Assembly: GCA_026874595.1 (NCBI GenBank)
Contig: CM049314.1
Span: 11,898,729 to 11,962,728 of the forward strand
From: Sipunculus nudus
Taxonomy: Eukaryota; Annelida; Sipuncula; Golfingiida; Sipunculidae
Direction of reading: 5' to 3'
DNA length: 64,000 bases
The notes beneath the pieces are model-generated. The model searched no databases, was not told the origin of the DNA, and was given only the letters and a program-made list of their open reading frames with translations. Every line of letters begins with the position of its first letter. Within the stretch, counting starts at the first letter, position 1. This document shows positions 11,349-21,640 of the stretch, piece by piece. A program made the translations under genes and the position numbers.

Positions 11349-12171
11349 AAGAGCAATGGAGAGTGTAAATAGTTGTAAATATTGTATCATTAGGTAGGTA
11401 AACTATAACGGTTGTGGGGTTATGAATAACAAGTGAGACGTGAAGCAGTATTACAAATAAGAATGATAGGGGGATTTGTGTTGGCTTATTTGTTGAGGAT
11501 AAAAGGGACTTTCCGATATGGCTTTGTGACCGGGTGCAATGACGTAATTGTTATAGTGGATCAGAGTGCAGAGGTGGGTGAATCTATAAATAGACTGGAA
11601 AGGGGATTTCCAGAAAGGGCGCACACATGATTGGCCAATTGTAAGAGAATGTTTTGTGATGCAGAATAACCAGATGTTGAGTAACGGAATCTGTAGTGAA
11701 ATGTTTCTCTTGTCTGCGCATGTGATCAATGTGCAACATGCCCCGACTGATAACGTCCATAATTGAATATAACATGTGGAGGTTATTTTTGGTGTATGAC
11801 AATTATATAAGTAAACATGAAAACGTAAGTATAAATAAGAGGAAGCATTGATGAAATGTTATTTGGAAAAGGGTAAGGGAAATGTATTTGATTGTTTCAG
11901 GTTCGTTTATCACACTTTTCTGATTGGGGTGACGAAGATTATAGACTAAGTGAAAAGAAGATGGAGGCCGTTGTGTTGGTTATGGAATGACTGTCATATA
12001 CTAGTTTGGAATAGATCTTGCATACAGGTATAGTTGTACTTGTAATATTCCATTCATATGATCCTGGTATGTATTTATTTTAAAAAATATGGTTTTTGGT
12101 ATAGCAGGTTTCATTTTGGGTGCAGCCCGGGTTCTATAGTTCTGGGATTTATTTTGCCAGAGGAGAGACAA
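11349..12171 (+). mobile_element. Right flank of Merlin copy 2
   Basis: The flank is nearly identical to 8828-9650. It stops at GAGACA (12166-12171); the continuation found in copy 1 (9651-9701) reappears at 15615-15676, preceded by another GAGACA. Confidence 0.65.
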
Positions 12172-12485
12172 CATAACTGGCCCACCCTGTCTATTGCAAG
12201 AGATGTATGTATTTAGTAACACATACCGTCACTAATAACTGTCTATTTGTCCATTCCTTCTAAGTTTTCTATCATTTGTATCCTGTATTCCTCCCCCTCC
12301 GTCTTTCCTAAACCAACGCCGCCATGTTGCCATAGGCTTCCCCTACTTTCTCCATTACGTCATCAGGAATGACCATCTCACACAATCTCATCCATTCACT
12401 ATCTCGCTACACTTCACTTCGTTCCTGTGCCATTTCTCTACGATCTTTTCCTACTGATTCATTGATCTATCATTCATCTATTCCT

Positions 12486-12668
12486 CCCACAAGGGGGGGT
12501 TTGGGGGGTCTCCCCCCAATTATTCCTTATTATTTATCATTCATTTTTATCATTCTACCTATTACAGGGGGGGGGGGTTTGGGGGGTCTCCCCCCATCAT
12601 TATTCCACTTTATTTATCATTCATTAATATCATTCTACCTATTACAGGGGGGGTTTGGGGGGTCTCCC
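12486..12668. repeat. 78-bp minisatellite, left block
   Basis: About two and a half units of about 78-80 bp. Each has a G-run/TTT/G-run/TCTCCCCCC segment followed by CATCATTATTCCAC and TATTTATCATTCATTA, then ATCATTCTACCTATTACAG. The array resumes at 14837 after the inserted element. The paired G-runs (G7 TTT G6 and longer) could form quadruplexes. Confidence 0.85.
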
Positions 12669-12848
12669 GGGTGTGACTAATTACCGTCCGGGACGTCCGG
12701 GACCGTCAGACACCGTCCAGGAATCCCTGCATACCGTTCAGGACATAGATGTACCGCCCGGGTCACTAAGACACCGTCCCAGACACCAGAATAAGCTTAA
12801 AAGTATTACTTAAATGCACACAGACCTTCCCGGGACCGACCGGGCCTC

Positions 12849-13975
12849 CAGTATACCGTCCTGGTCAACAAAACCAGCCCTAAAACAGACCTAGATGTAG
12901 CCGCCGACGTCGACGCAACAGGTTAAAGATTTCTGTTGCGTCGCCGACCCACCAAAGGGCTAACTGGGGTTATAGCACAATACGATCTGTTACTCTTAGA
13001 AAGAAAATTAAATAAAAATATTTCCTATGGTTTTAGCAAACCAATGTTCACATAATGTTGTATGTCGAAAGGCCTGTAATAAAAAATAACCATTCTGGAA
13101 AGCATGAAGCACCTGTAACATCAACAACTGATAGTATTTGTCCAGAGAGAATTGAAGCATTTACAGCCCCGGTAGACATCTTGCATTTGCTGGCAGTCCT
13201 GTATAAGGCTTTAGGCCTGTGTACTATTATGTTCATATTTTAATTTCCTTGGTGCAAAATAGGGCTGAGAAGAGAACAGTAATGTTTTCTAGTGGTCAAA
13301 TATACAATACACATAGATGTACTGAACATTAATCAATGGATATATGTTAAATCTCACAGTTGTGTATGGAGTGTTATAATCACAGTTAACTGCAGGTGCA
13401 ATCTCTGGACTCCACAATGCGTCAGTCACTGAAAAAAAAACGCAATTAAGGAGTTCATTCTTATGGGCTAACCTAGATGTTGCGCACAAATGCACAATAA
13501 CAAAATATACTACATTGCAAAACATTCAAAGATCATGTGATTATATTCCAGAGCTAGTGATTAATATATTTTAATATGAATATATCAGTTTAACGCCATG
13601 TTAATGATTATATTATTATTATTAATATTATTAATCTATTATTATTATTATTATCATTATTATTATTGTTAATCATATGCATTCTGAATATAATTCTTCC
13701 GCCCAGTATAACGTACGGGACAACAAAAACCAGCCCCGAACAGGCCTGAGATCAACCATGCGCAATAGCCAAATTAAATATACTACATATTATAATATTA
13801 ACACTCAAAAGATATAACGATTATATTTTTAATAAGAATAAAATTGTTTGGTAGGCCTATATTGCCATGGTAATGATCATGTTAATATTATTATAGGCCT
13901 AATTAGTAATCATATGTATTCAGAATGTGATTATACCCGCCAATATATCGTCCGGGGCAACAGAAATAGCCCTGA
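12849..13975. repeat. Internal repeats of the 2.2 kb element
   Basis: The motif TATACCGTCCTGGTCAACA (with AACCAGCCC following) at about 12851-12880 recurs at about 13706-13735 and 13941-13965. The 240-bp stretch before the second occurrence (about 13491-13745) is repeated in diverged form at about 13757-13975, including CATATG.ATTC.GAAT blocks and TAA/TTA tracts. Confidence 0.6.
12911..12943. other. Perfect 11-bp stem with 11-nt loop
   Basis: CGACGCAACAG (12911-12921) and CTGTTGCGTCG (12933-12943) are exact reverse complements around an AT-rich loop. It lies just inside the left inverted repeat of the 2.2 kb element. Function unknown. Confidence 0.75.
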
Positions 13976-14204
13976 AAAATTCTCACCCAGTCGAGGATGA
14001 AAGTCGGGGAAAACTGACCCTTTGATCACTAACCGCCTGCCACTAATTGCTCCACCGAAACCCTGCACGCCTGTCGGTGCGACATAATTAATTAGCCAAG
14101 TGGTGTGATTAGTAGTTGTTATACAATGCGTTGAACCGTTACCATCTTCCCTGTTTGACGGCTGTAGTCTTTGGTGCTGTCACTTATACATACATGTGCT
14201 TATT

Positions 14205-14463
14205 GTTGTAATCATATCATGTCATTAATTATATTTGCAATACATAATACTACGAGCAATACGCACATCAATAAGGCTTAATCCTCATGGTTAACATAGG
14301 CGACCCTCATAGATATATTTTATTATATTCCATATTGCAGTAATCATAACGTGTCATTAATTATATTTGCTATGCATAATACTATCAGCAATACGCACAT
14401 CAATAAAGGCCTCATCCTCATGGTAAAAAAATGCGACCCTCATAGATATATTTAATTATATTC
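14205..14463. repeat. Two tandem units of about 130 bp
   Basis: The block TAATCATATCATGTCATTAA ... GCAATACGCACATCAATAA ... CGACCCTCATAGATATATTT at 14205-14330 is repeated at 14338-14463 with few changes. It lies inside the 2.2 kb element. Confidence 0.85.
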
Positions 14464-14836
14464 AATACTGATGATGTTACTTATTTTTAGAGAGAGAGAG
14501 AGAAAGATAAATTCAATCTATCATTAATATATTGTATGTAGTTGTTTGCACAATTGTGGGTGCGCATGGAAATTATAAGGTATCTTTTATCTCTCTTTAA
14601 ACAGATAGAATCGTAATTAAAGATAACAAAAATCACTGTACAGTCGCCAATTATAGCATTATTTCTTGGGATAAAATCGTGTTCTTAACATCAATAAGTG
14701 TCTGTATACATTTAAGTAATATTTTTAATCTAGTTCTGGTGTCCAGGGCAGTACAGCTGAGTCCCGGACGGTATTCAGGGAGTCCCAGACGGTGTCAGAC
14801 GGTCCCGGACGGTCCCAGACGGTAAATAGTCACACC

Positions 14837-15025
14837 GGGGTCTCCCCCCATCATTATTCCACATTATTTATCATTCATTATTATCATTCTACCTATTAAA
14901 GGGGGGGTTTGGGGTGTCTCCCCACATCATTATTCCACATTATTTTTCATTCATTATTATCAGTCTACCTATTACAGGGGGGTTGGGGGGTCTTCCCCCA
15001 TCATTATTCCACATTATTTATCATT
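14837..15025. repeat. 78-bp minisatellite, right block
   Basis: This continues the array interrupted at 12668, with about two and a half further units and the same CATCATTATTCCAC and CTACCTATTA words. G-runs at about 14899-14912 and 14978-14991. Confidence 0.85.
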
Positions 15026-15273
15026 CATCATTTTACATCATTGTTACCATTTTCACTTTCATATCTATTTAGTACCTCTTCTTACTAGGCCTACTACACA
15101 TTTCCATGTCAAACATATGAATTGACGATTTGGTCTAGGGACGATTTCGCCCACTATAAATGATGTCATCACAACTGGGGTTTCCCCTAGCACTTTGACA
15201 ACGAGACCAACTCATTCACGCATAAACATCTTTTGTCTAAACTAAAATACCCCCATTTTCAAAAAACATTCAA

Positions 15274-15578
15274 CAAGTCTTCATAGCTCAGTGGTAGAGC
15301 TCAGGACTTCTCTGCAGACGGTCGCTGGTTCGAGTCTTGCTCATGGATATGTTCTTTGAATGTCATGTATAATAATCACATATATCTCTGTCTCTTCCAG
15401 ATCAAACAGTATCAGACGTCAGATAGGTACAAGACATACCTAACAGTCAGATACTCAGATGTTAAAAGTCACATCACAACTCTTCTATTATTTAAAATGA
15501 ACCCCAAAAAGACTATACCCCATTTTTCCTCTCTATCCCCATCAAATGTATCGCCTTCTTTAGGACGTTCTGATAACC
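15274..15578 (+). mobile_element. tRNA-derived SINE, copy 2
   Basis: The tRNA-like head has A-box TAGCTCAGTGG (15284-15294) and B-box GGTTCGAGTCT (15327-15337). The body tail AGACTATACCCCATTTTTCC, then CCCATCAAATGTATCGCC, matches copy 1 (minus strand, 6782-7136). The anticodon arm does not fold cleanly, so this is not a working tRNA. Orientation is opposite to copy 1. Confidence 0.8.
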
Positions 15579-15608
15579 GGGGAGCCTGAGGTATTCTATA
15601 TTCGCTCC

Positions 15609-15676
15609 GAGACATTTAGAATGCATGCAGTGCTCTCCGTCTCTGTATAGAGACGGACACTCTGTCTAAACTGTGC
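15609..15676 (+). repeat. Detached end of the Merlin copy 2 flank
   Basis: GAGACATTTAGAATGCATGC and the following AGTGCTCTCCGTCTC..GGACACTCTGTCTAAACTGTGC match 9645-9701, except for an 11-bp addition that makes the palindrome CGTCTCTGTATAGAGACG (15638-15655). It is read as the right-hand continuation of Merlin copy 2 beyond the 3.4 kb insertion. Confidence 0.7.
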
Positions 15677-16413
15677 CATGCTGGTTGGTGGGCGATAACA
15701 GGAGGTTTTACACTCAGTCATTCGTTGTCAACTGACCTTTCAAGATCTCAGGGACACAGTTGTACTGAATTGGAGTGGGTCTGCTCATACCCACGGCGTT
15801 GCATTGTTTCACCAGCCATTCGTTCAGACCGAGATCTGAAAACGATTTGTTCAACGTTGTCTTATCCACCATGTCAGCCATGTTGATGGCTCGATTCTTT
15901 ACGGTAACGTCGTGTCGTGGAAATTACTTTTACCCGAATCATATTGTTGTACTTTTTCGAAGGAGGATGCTGCAGGTATACAAAAAAAAAAGACATACGA
16001 ATAAGTAAAATGGTGTTTAATTTTTCTTTCACGATTCTCTAATATTAAACACAAACACCACATTAAATCATTTTATCGATATTATTATGATTTTCGTATA
16101 CTACTTTTATTTTTCTACAATGAATTTTCTAAGAATGATAAATCAAAATTCAGTCAATGATTTCAATTGAATCGGAACTTACAATTTTCTGACACGTTGA
16201 ACCAAAATTAAATAGAGAAAATGTTCGATCATAGAAAAAAATGTTAAATAATAATAATAATAATAATAAGAAGAAGAAGAAGAAGAAGAATATATAGTAT
16301 AGTTTTTTTTTATTCATGAATATGAACCAATACATAACATCACAAAACAACATTATATAAACAGCAAAATTATCTACTCTTACAGGTATGGATATAGCAC
16401 AATAAGGATTCCG

Positions 16414-16417
<4 letters not shown>
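15677..16417. other. No gene recognised; AAT/AAG microsatellite
   Basis: No coding feature is supported. A run of TAA then GAA triplets occupies about 16247-16290. Open frames here are explained by simple sequence. Confidence 0.5.

Positions 16418-16472
<55 letters not shown>
16418..16472. repeat. TA then TG dinucleotide microsatellite
   Basis: Uninterrupted TA repeats pass into TG repeats and abut the left LTR at 16473. The right LTR ends against another TA tract (26995-27050), so the element probably inserted in a TA-rich microsatellite and its target duplication cannot be read. Confidence 0.9.
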
Positions 16473-16475
<3 letters not shown>

Positions 16476-17366
16476 AATCAGATGATATGATACTCATATG
16501 TGGGTGCATATATTTAGTTGACCACAATACATTGTTTGCCCTACAAGATGCTGTATGGTCCAGGGCACATCACATGTTCATAAGTGTTTTTCCCAGGGGC
16601 TCCAGGGCCGCTGTCCAGTCTTTGTCTTTGTCTCCCAGGCATGCAGGAAGCATGGATATCATGTAACATAATTATAGTTAAGTGGATGATAATTCTTAAG
16701 TATAAAGTTGCATAATGTAATTTCCTGTTACTTACTTATGTTAACTGAACAAATAATATTTTAACTTTGCATACTTATTGGAGTGTTTGCCTTTTGCAAA
16801 TTTAATGTTTTAAGTTAGAACTATATGGGACAGGGTGACCCCCTGATGATTGCAGCATAAAAGCTGTGCCTGCAAGTAGATCGGGGCTAGATGCCCGCTG
16901 TCTGGGAACTGACCACACCTAACAGATATAAGACTCCGTTCATGGCAAACCAAAACCAGACAGTGTGAATGTCAGCTTAAAGCACATGTGGGGGTTAGCA
17001 GTGAGGTTAGGAATAAGTAAGGTTAAGAATTAGTTAGGTTAAGAATTCGTTAAGAGTAAGGTCAAGAATTAGTTAAGAGCAAGGTTAAGTTTGAAATAAA
17101 TTATGAATTCCTGAGTATATTTGGGATATTTAACTACAAAGTTTTACCAAGTGTTTGAGTCAATGATTGTATTAACTTAATTAAATTTGAAATTATTTCA
17201 TTTCAATTGTAAATTACATCTGTGTCATGAGTTTGTAATGAGTGAATAAAGGTTTGAATAACTTAGATCCGAACTTCATTATATTTGTGTGATCATATTG
17301 AGTGTTGTGGTTGGTCACCTTGCACAGATACCCAATTATAACAACAAGGGAATATTCTTATGTCCA
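16473..17366 (+). mobile_element. Left LTR of Ty3-type retrotransposon
   Basis: The 894-bp LTR begins TGTAATCAGATGATATGATA and ends near TTATGTCCA. It matches 26161-26994 with few substitutions. Two segments absent from the right copy (about 31 bp near 16660 and 29 bp near 16980) explain the length difference. A TATA-like CATAAAAGC lies at about 16856, a polyadenylation signal AATAAA at 17245-17250, and a run of GGTTAAGAATTAGTTA-like short repeats at about 17000-17090. A primer-binding-like TTGGTGTCAGAAGTG follows at 17375-17389. Confidence 0.9.
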
Positions 17367-17515
17367 CATAATTTTTGGTGTCAGAAGTGCCACTAATGAC
17401 ACGGCTGACCTCAGCCTGGGCACGTGCCTGTCTTTGTATTGATGAATTTTTTGTTTTTGTATCAGAAGATCACTGTCAAGTGTTGATATTGTCTTTGTTT
17501 ACATTATAGTGGGGA
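17367..17515 (+). mobile_element. Ty3-type leader remnant after the left LTR
   Basis: This starts with the primer-binding-site-like sequence and then departs from the leader seen after the other two LTR ends (21438 and 21992). It is cut off by the antisense LINE at about 17516. Confidence 0.5.
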
Positions 17516-17684
17516 TTTTTTTTTATATATAATATTTATTTCAACAAAAGCATACATAAAACAACATATAAATAGACAATTAGTGCCATTAACATACAAA
17601 TACTCCAACTTTGTTCACAATGTGCACATCTATACCCCTATAATTTTTCATTTTTTAGACTTTTACTAAAAAAAGAAAAAAAAA

Positions 17685-18422
17685 TTATTTGTTTCTTAAA
17701 AAGAGTAACTTTTGCCATTTGTAATTATGCAAGTAGGTCTTTTTGTTCTTTAGAGCAATATAATATTCCATGTCCATAATATATTTAACATATTCAATAG
17801 CACCTTTACATAATGGTTTATTTTTCTTATTTCGACAAGTATATATGTAATATTTAGCATATAAAACAATGCTTCCAAGTATATCTGAATAATCACCAAA
17901 TATTATTTTATAACAGTCCAATTGTACAGGTTGTTCAATGACTTTGTGTGATTTTAGCCAACTGTGCAATTCTAACCACAGTAGCTTTACAAAATTGCAA
18001 GACCAGAAAAAATGTGTATAGGATTCTTCTTCTTCTTTACAAAAAGTACATTTTTCACAATCAACAAGTTTAAATTTATAAAGGTGACTGTTTAAATATA
18101 AAATCCGTGAGAGAAGTTTATACTGGAACATTCTTAATTGAATTGAATTAGTGACTAGTTTAATTTTTGCATATGACTGGAGAGTCTGATCTCGAAAATG
18201 TACTTTAAGCTCTACACACCATTTGTGCAGGGGGTTGATCAGTTCTTCATATTTATATTTAATCATTTGGTCGTATATTTGTTTTGTTACACTTCTAAAA
18301 TTTAATAAAGCATCAACTTTGTGTTGAAAGACATGTGTTGTTTTTCCATTTTTCATCATCTTTTTCCAGCTGTGAGGAATTGTATCTAATAAACCTCTAT
18401 AAAATAAGTAATTGATTTCCAC
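17685..18422 (-). pseudogene. L1-like ORF2 C-terminal region
   Basis: This is an open segment of 245 codons holding the Cys/His cluster C-x2-C-x8-H-x4-C (CEKCTFCKEEEESYTHFFWSC lies in this block; residues near 130-150), as found at the C-terminus of L1-type ORF2 proteins. It is separated from the thumb region by a break at about 18423-18545. The related cluster at about 27140-27200 belongs to another copy. Confidence 0.8.
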
Positions 18423-18902
18423 ATTTGTTTTCTGTTGGAGTTCTTCTATAGTTTTAAATCTGTAAGCCTCCCCTTCTTCAACAATTATATCTTTTATATA
18501 TTTTATATCTGAAGAATATAATATTTTATTGAACAGAACTTTATCTATTTTAATATGGGAGTTATACCATAATGTCTGTCCAAGTATTTCTTCAATATTT
18601 TTGGCTTACATTTGCACCAAATCTGAATTACTTCCCTCCAAAAGGGATCCTTCAGACATAAAATCTCATGCAAATCTTCTACTTTTAAATTACATTTAAA
18701 CATAAATTCTCCCGCAGGTAACTTATCAAGTATATGATTTTTATAAGAGTTATTTTTATTCTTCTTCAATAATCTATTTATCCAGCTTAATTTTAAAGCA
18801 TCAATTTTGGAGGGGAGATGTATCATCTTAAGGCCCCCTTTTTCGTATGGTGCAATAAGGGAGGTACGTTTTATTTTATCTGGTTTATTAGACCATATAA
18901 AT

Positions 18903-19835
18903 TTATATAATATTTTTTTCTAAATCTCTTATATACTGTGGTGCATGGGATGGTAAGACTGATAATAAGTACGTGATCTGGGAGAGTGCATAACATTTAA
19001 GAATAGTTCTTTTACCAACCAGTGTAATATTTCGAGATGACCAGGTATATATGACTTTTTTTATCATTTTCAATTTTGGAATGTAATTGTCAGGTATTAA
19101 TTTATATAGTGAAGGTCTAAATAAAATGCCTAGGATATTTACTGGACCTTCAGACCATTGAAGGCCTTGTCTAGTTATATATGTTTTTACCATTACTGTA
19201 TTGGTTTGTGTTTTAGTTAAAGGCATGACTGCAGTTTTATTAAGGTTCATTTTGAGGCCAGATATACTTTCAAACTGTTTCATGATTTTTACACATTCTA
19301 AGATACTCTCCTTATCTGAAAACAAAAGTACATTATCATCTGCATACTGCAATATTTTATAATGGTGTTTATCTATATTAATCCCTTTTAATATATTTTC
19401 TTCTCTTATTCTCCTTGCCAATATTTCTGCACAGATAACAAAAAGATAAGGTGACAGGGGACAACCCTGTCTCACACCCCTTGAGACCCTGAAAAACTGT
19501 GAACACCATCCATTATTAATAATACAAGTTTTCGCTCCTTGATACATGATTTTTATCCAGTTTATAATATTTTCTCCAAAACCATAATACTCTAAACATT
19601 TCCATATAAGGGGACATTCTAAGCAGTCAAACGCTTTTTCATAATCTACTGTAGTTAAATATCCTTCTATGCTATGTTCAACTGCACTATTAATTACTGA
19701 TATGATTTTATTTATATTCTCCCCTATATATCTGCTTTTTACAAAACCTGTTTGATCATCATGTATTAACTTGGGCAAAATGGCTTTTATTCGATTTGCT
19801 AAACATTTGGAGATCAGTTTGTAATCTGTGTTCAA
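18903..19835 (-). pseudogene. L1-like reverse transcriptase core
   Basis: This is an open segment of 310 codons. It has TVDYEKAFD (first catalytic Asp near residue 64), GVRQGCPLSPYLF (120-132) and YADD (164-167), the catalytic box of reverse transcriptase. The N-terminal WRPITLLN signature lies across a frameshift at about 19836-19862, where the upstream segment ends in a stop. The enzyme would copy LINE RNA at a nicked target site. As split here it is not a full ORF2: the endonuclease and C-terminal parts lie in other frames. Confidence 0.9.
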
Positions 19836-19858
19836 TAAAGTTATGGGTCTCCAATTTT

Positions 19859-20281
19859 TTATTTCAAGAGGCGATTTATTTTTTTTGGTAATAAACTAAT
19901 AACACCTTGTCCTTGTGATATACTCAAATTCCCTGAATTTAAACTATATGTTATACAAGATGTAAGTGGTTGTTTTATTTCATGCCAAAACTGTATATAA
20001 AATTCTGCTGGAATACCATCTAAGCCTCGTGTCTTGTTATTAGAAAATGATTTTAAGTTTTCAAAAATTTCTTTTTCATTTATATTTGTATCACAGAAGA
20101 TTCTCTCCTGATCCGTTAGTTTTTCAATTCTTTTGAGTTCGGGAAAAAAAGAGCTTTTAGGAAGTTCCTGATGTACTAATTTTGAGGTATACAATTTTTC
20201 ATAATAATTCTTTTCTGCAGCTAAAATCTGCTCTGCATCACTGATAATTTTTCCATTATTTAAAATTAATTTATTTATCAC
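19859..20281 (-). pseudogene. L1-like ORF2 linker and RT N-terminus
   Basis: It contains LKSFSNNKTRGLDGIPAEFY, the conserved N/K-G-DG-.P.EFY segment at the start of L1-type RT, and ends in PKKINRLLK followed by a stop that marks the frameshift to the core segment. Confidence 0.85.
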
Positions 20282-20424
20282 TTTTCTATTATAATTTCGC
20301 TTTTCAAGGTTGAGAAAATACTTAGATGGTTTTTCTCCTTCTTCATACCATCTACATCTACTTCTGAAAATGGCTCCTTTTGTTTCTGATTCTATAAGAT
20401 CTTCTAGTTCTGTTTTAATTTTAG

Positions 20425-20955
20425 CTAAGTTAGTTTGTTTATTTTCATTTTGTAGAGATTTAATTTTTTTTCTAATGTTGCAATTTTACATTTTTTATTT
20501 CTTTTAAGTTTTTTACTAAATCTAATGGTTTCTCGCCTAATGTACATTTTGATTACATCCCACATTAAAGCAGGGTTCCTCTCTTTATTTTCTTCTTGCG
20601 CAGATTTAATGGTTGTTTTAATGAGATAATTATATTCTTGGTTATTTAATAAAGAGCAATTAAGTTTCCAGTATCCTGGACCTCTATTATGAATAAACAT
20701 ATCAAGTCCAAGAGATATACTTAGATGGTCAGTTTTATGAGAAGGGACAATGTCTATGTTTGTAACATTCCCCAATAAACCAAATGACACCAAAAAATAA
20801 TCTAACCGACTACCTACTGGTACAGGGTTATTACGAACCCATGTAAACTTCACTAAGTTAGGATTATGATGTCTCCAGATATCAACCATTTCTGTTTCTT
20901 CCATATATTCAAGAATTGGGGAGTTTAACACATAGTATAGAGTAAATTTATTCAC
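20425..20955 (-). pseudogene. L1-like endonuclease, C-terminal half
   Basis: It encodes the end of the apurinic-like endonuclease: WRHHNPNLVKFTWVR, SRLDYFLVS (residues 49-57) and HKTDHLSISL with the catalytic Asp-His pair at residues 76-77. The N-terminal catalytic residues are missing because the copy is truncated near 20990. Confidence 0.85.
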
Positions 20956-21054
20956 TTCTGAAATACCAATTAATGTTACTTTGTCAACACTAAAATGTCG
21001 GCTTATATATACAGTGTTCTAATGATTGGTCTTTTCTTTTCTGTCTTGGTATAT

Positions 21055-21417
21055 CAGGGTTAGGAGTAAGGTTAGGAATAAGTTAGGTAAAGAACTCGTT
21101 AAGAGTAAGGTCAAGACTTAGTTAAGAGTAAGGTTAAGTTTGAAATAAATTATGAATTCCTGAGGATATTTGGGATATTTAACTACAAAGTTTTACCAAG
21201 TGTTTGAGTCAATGTTTGTATTAACTTAATTGAATTTGAAATTATTTCAGTTCAATTGTAAATTACATCTGTGTCATGAGTTTATAATGAGCGAATAAAG
21301 GTCTGCATAACTTAGATCCGAACTTCATTATTTTGTGTGATCATATTGAGTGTTGTGGTTGGTCTCCTTCCACAGATACCCAGTTATAACAACAAGGGAA
21401 TATTCTTATGTCCACAC
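21055..21417 (+). mobile_element. Partial LTR (3' part), second LTR-leader junction
   Basis: The sequence from GGTTAGGAGTAAGGTTAGG through AATAAAGGTCTGCATAAC to TTATGTCCACACA matches the last about 360 bp of the flanking LTRs. It is followed by the same primer-binding-like TTGGTGTCAGAAGTG (21424-21438). It lies just beyond the 5' end of the antisense LINE. Confidence 0.85.
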
Positions 21418-21437
21418 AATTCTTGGTGTCAGAAGTG

Positions 21438-21640
21438 AGATCTAAGGTATAATTTTGCAGACCTTTTAGTTTATAAGCTTTAGGTATTGTATTATTATTC
21501 AATTCTTCAAATATTCTTAAACCTGATATACCAGTTAGGTGGTGCTGCTGGTGATAACCCCCACAAGAGCTTGGAGAACCAGCTGTCAATGTCAGAAGGT
21601 GATGTGAGGTGCTGATGTATATTTCCATGACGATCTGTTG
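21438..21640 (+). repeat. Ty3-type leader, first of two direct copies
   Basis: GAGATCTAAGGTATAATTTT through CCACAAGAGCTTGGAGAACC and CAATGTCAGAAGGTGA is repeated at about 21992-22165. It has no gag-like reading frame. The antisense frame of 95 codons over this junction recurs in the second copy because the DNA is duplicated, not because it is a gene. Confidence 0.8.

Larger units (their letters stand above)
12669..14836. mobile_element. Nonautonomous DNA transposon with about 160-bp terminal inverted repeats
   Basis: The left end from 12669 (GGGTGTGACTAATTACCGTC) is matched in reverse complement by the right end before 14836 (AGTCACACC). The match continues with small gaps through ...GACACCAGAA and TATTACTTAAATG, giving inverted repeats of roughly 160 bp (about 12669-12827 and 14680-14836). 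The ends contain sub-repeats of the word ACCGTCCGGGAC. The flanks share a 10-bp GGGGTCTCCC (12659-12668 and 14837-14846), but because the target is itself a tandem repeat this may be chance. No transposase is encoded. Interior direct repeats are listed separately. The long inverted repeats with a 9-10 bp duplication suggest a Mutator-like or foldback element; this is inference. Confidence 0.8.
12172..15608. mobile_element. Apparent 3.4 kb composite insertion flanked by GAGACA
   Basis: Copy 1 of the Merlin flank runs uninterrupted through GAGACATTTAGAATGC. In copy 2 the same run is split, with GAGACA at both 12166-12171 and 15609-15614. The simplest reading is an insertion with a 6-bp target duplication. 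Its contents are a short unique left part, a 78-bp minisatellite, a 2.2 kb inverted-repeat element, the rest of the minisatellite, and a SINE. I cannot name the class of the outer insertion; its own ends (ACATAACTGGCCC on the left, TATATTCGCTCC on the right) are not obvious inverted repeats. Confidence 0.5.
17516..20990 (-). mobile_element. L1-like LINE inserted antisense in the Ty3-type element
   Basis: This is a minus-strand non-LTR element. It shows, in order from high to low coordinates, the C-terminal half of the endonuclease (20955-20425), linker and RT N-terminus (20281-19859), RT core (19835-18903), thumb (18826-18545) and a Cys-rich C-terminal region (18422-17685). The 3' end is marked by a short A tail (T run at 17516-17524 on the + strand). 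It is 5'-truncated within the endonuclease. Frameshifts separate the segments. Motifs are typical of the L1/Tx1 group. No clean target duplication was found. Confidence 0.88.

Noticed and set aside
15274-15345. Possible functional tRNA gene
   Set aside because: Both Pol III boxes are good, but the anticodon and acceptor stems do not pair and the sequence continues into a SINE body shared with 6782-7136.
16150-16527. 125-codon minus-strand frame
   Set aside because: It is made of TA, TG and AAT/AAG microsatellite translation (repeating Tyr-Ile, Phe and Leu runs).
17000-17095. Telomere-like GGTTAGG/GGTTAAG words
   Set aside because: The words are irregular, belong to the LTR and recur in every LTR copy. 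They are not a TTAGGG array.
21341-21628. Antisense frame of 95 codons, repeated at 21895-22122
   Set aside because: It overlaps the LTR-leader junction and is repeated only because that DNA is duplicated. It has no domain.
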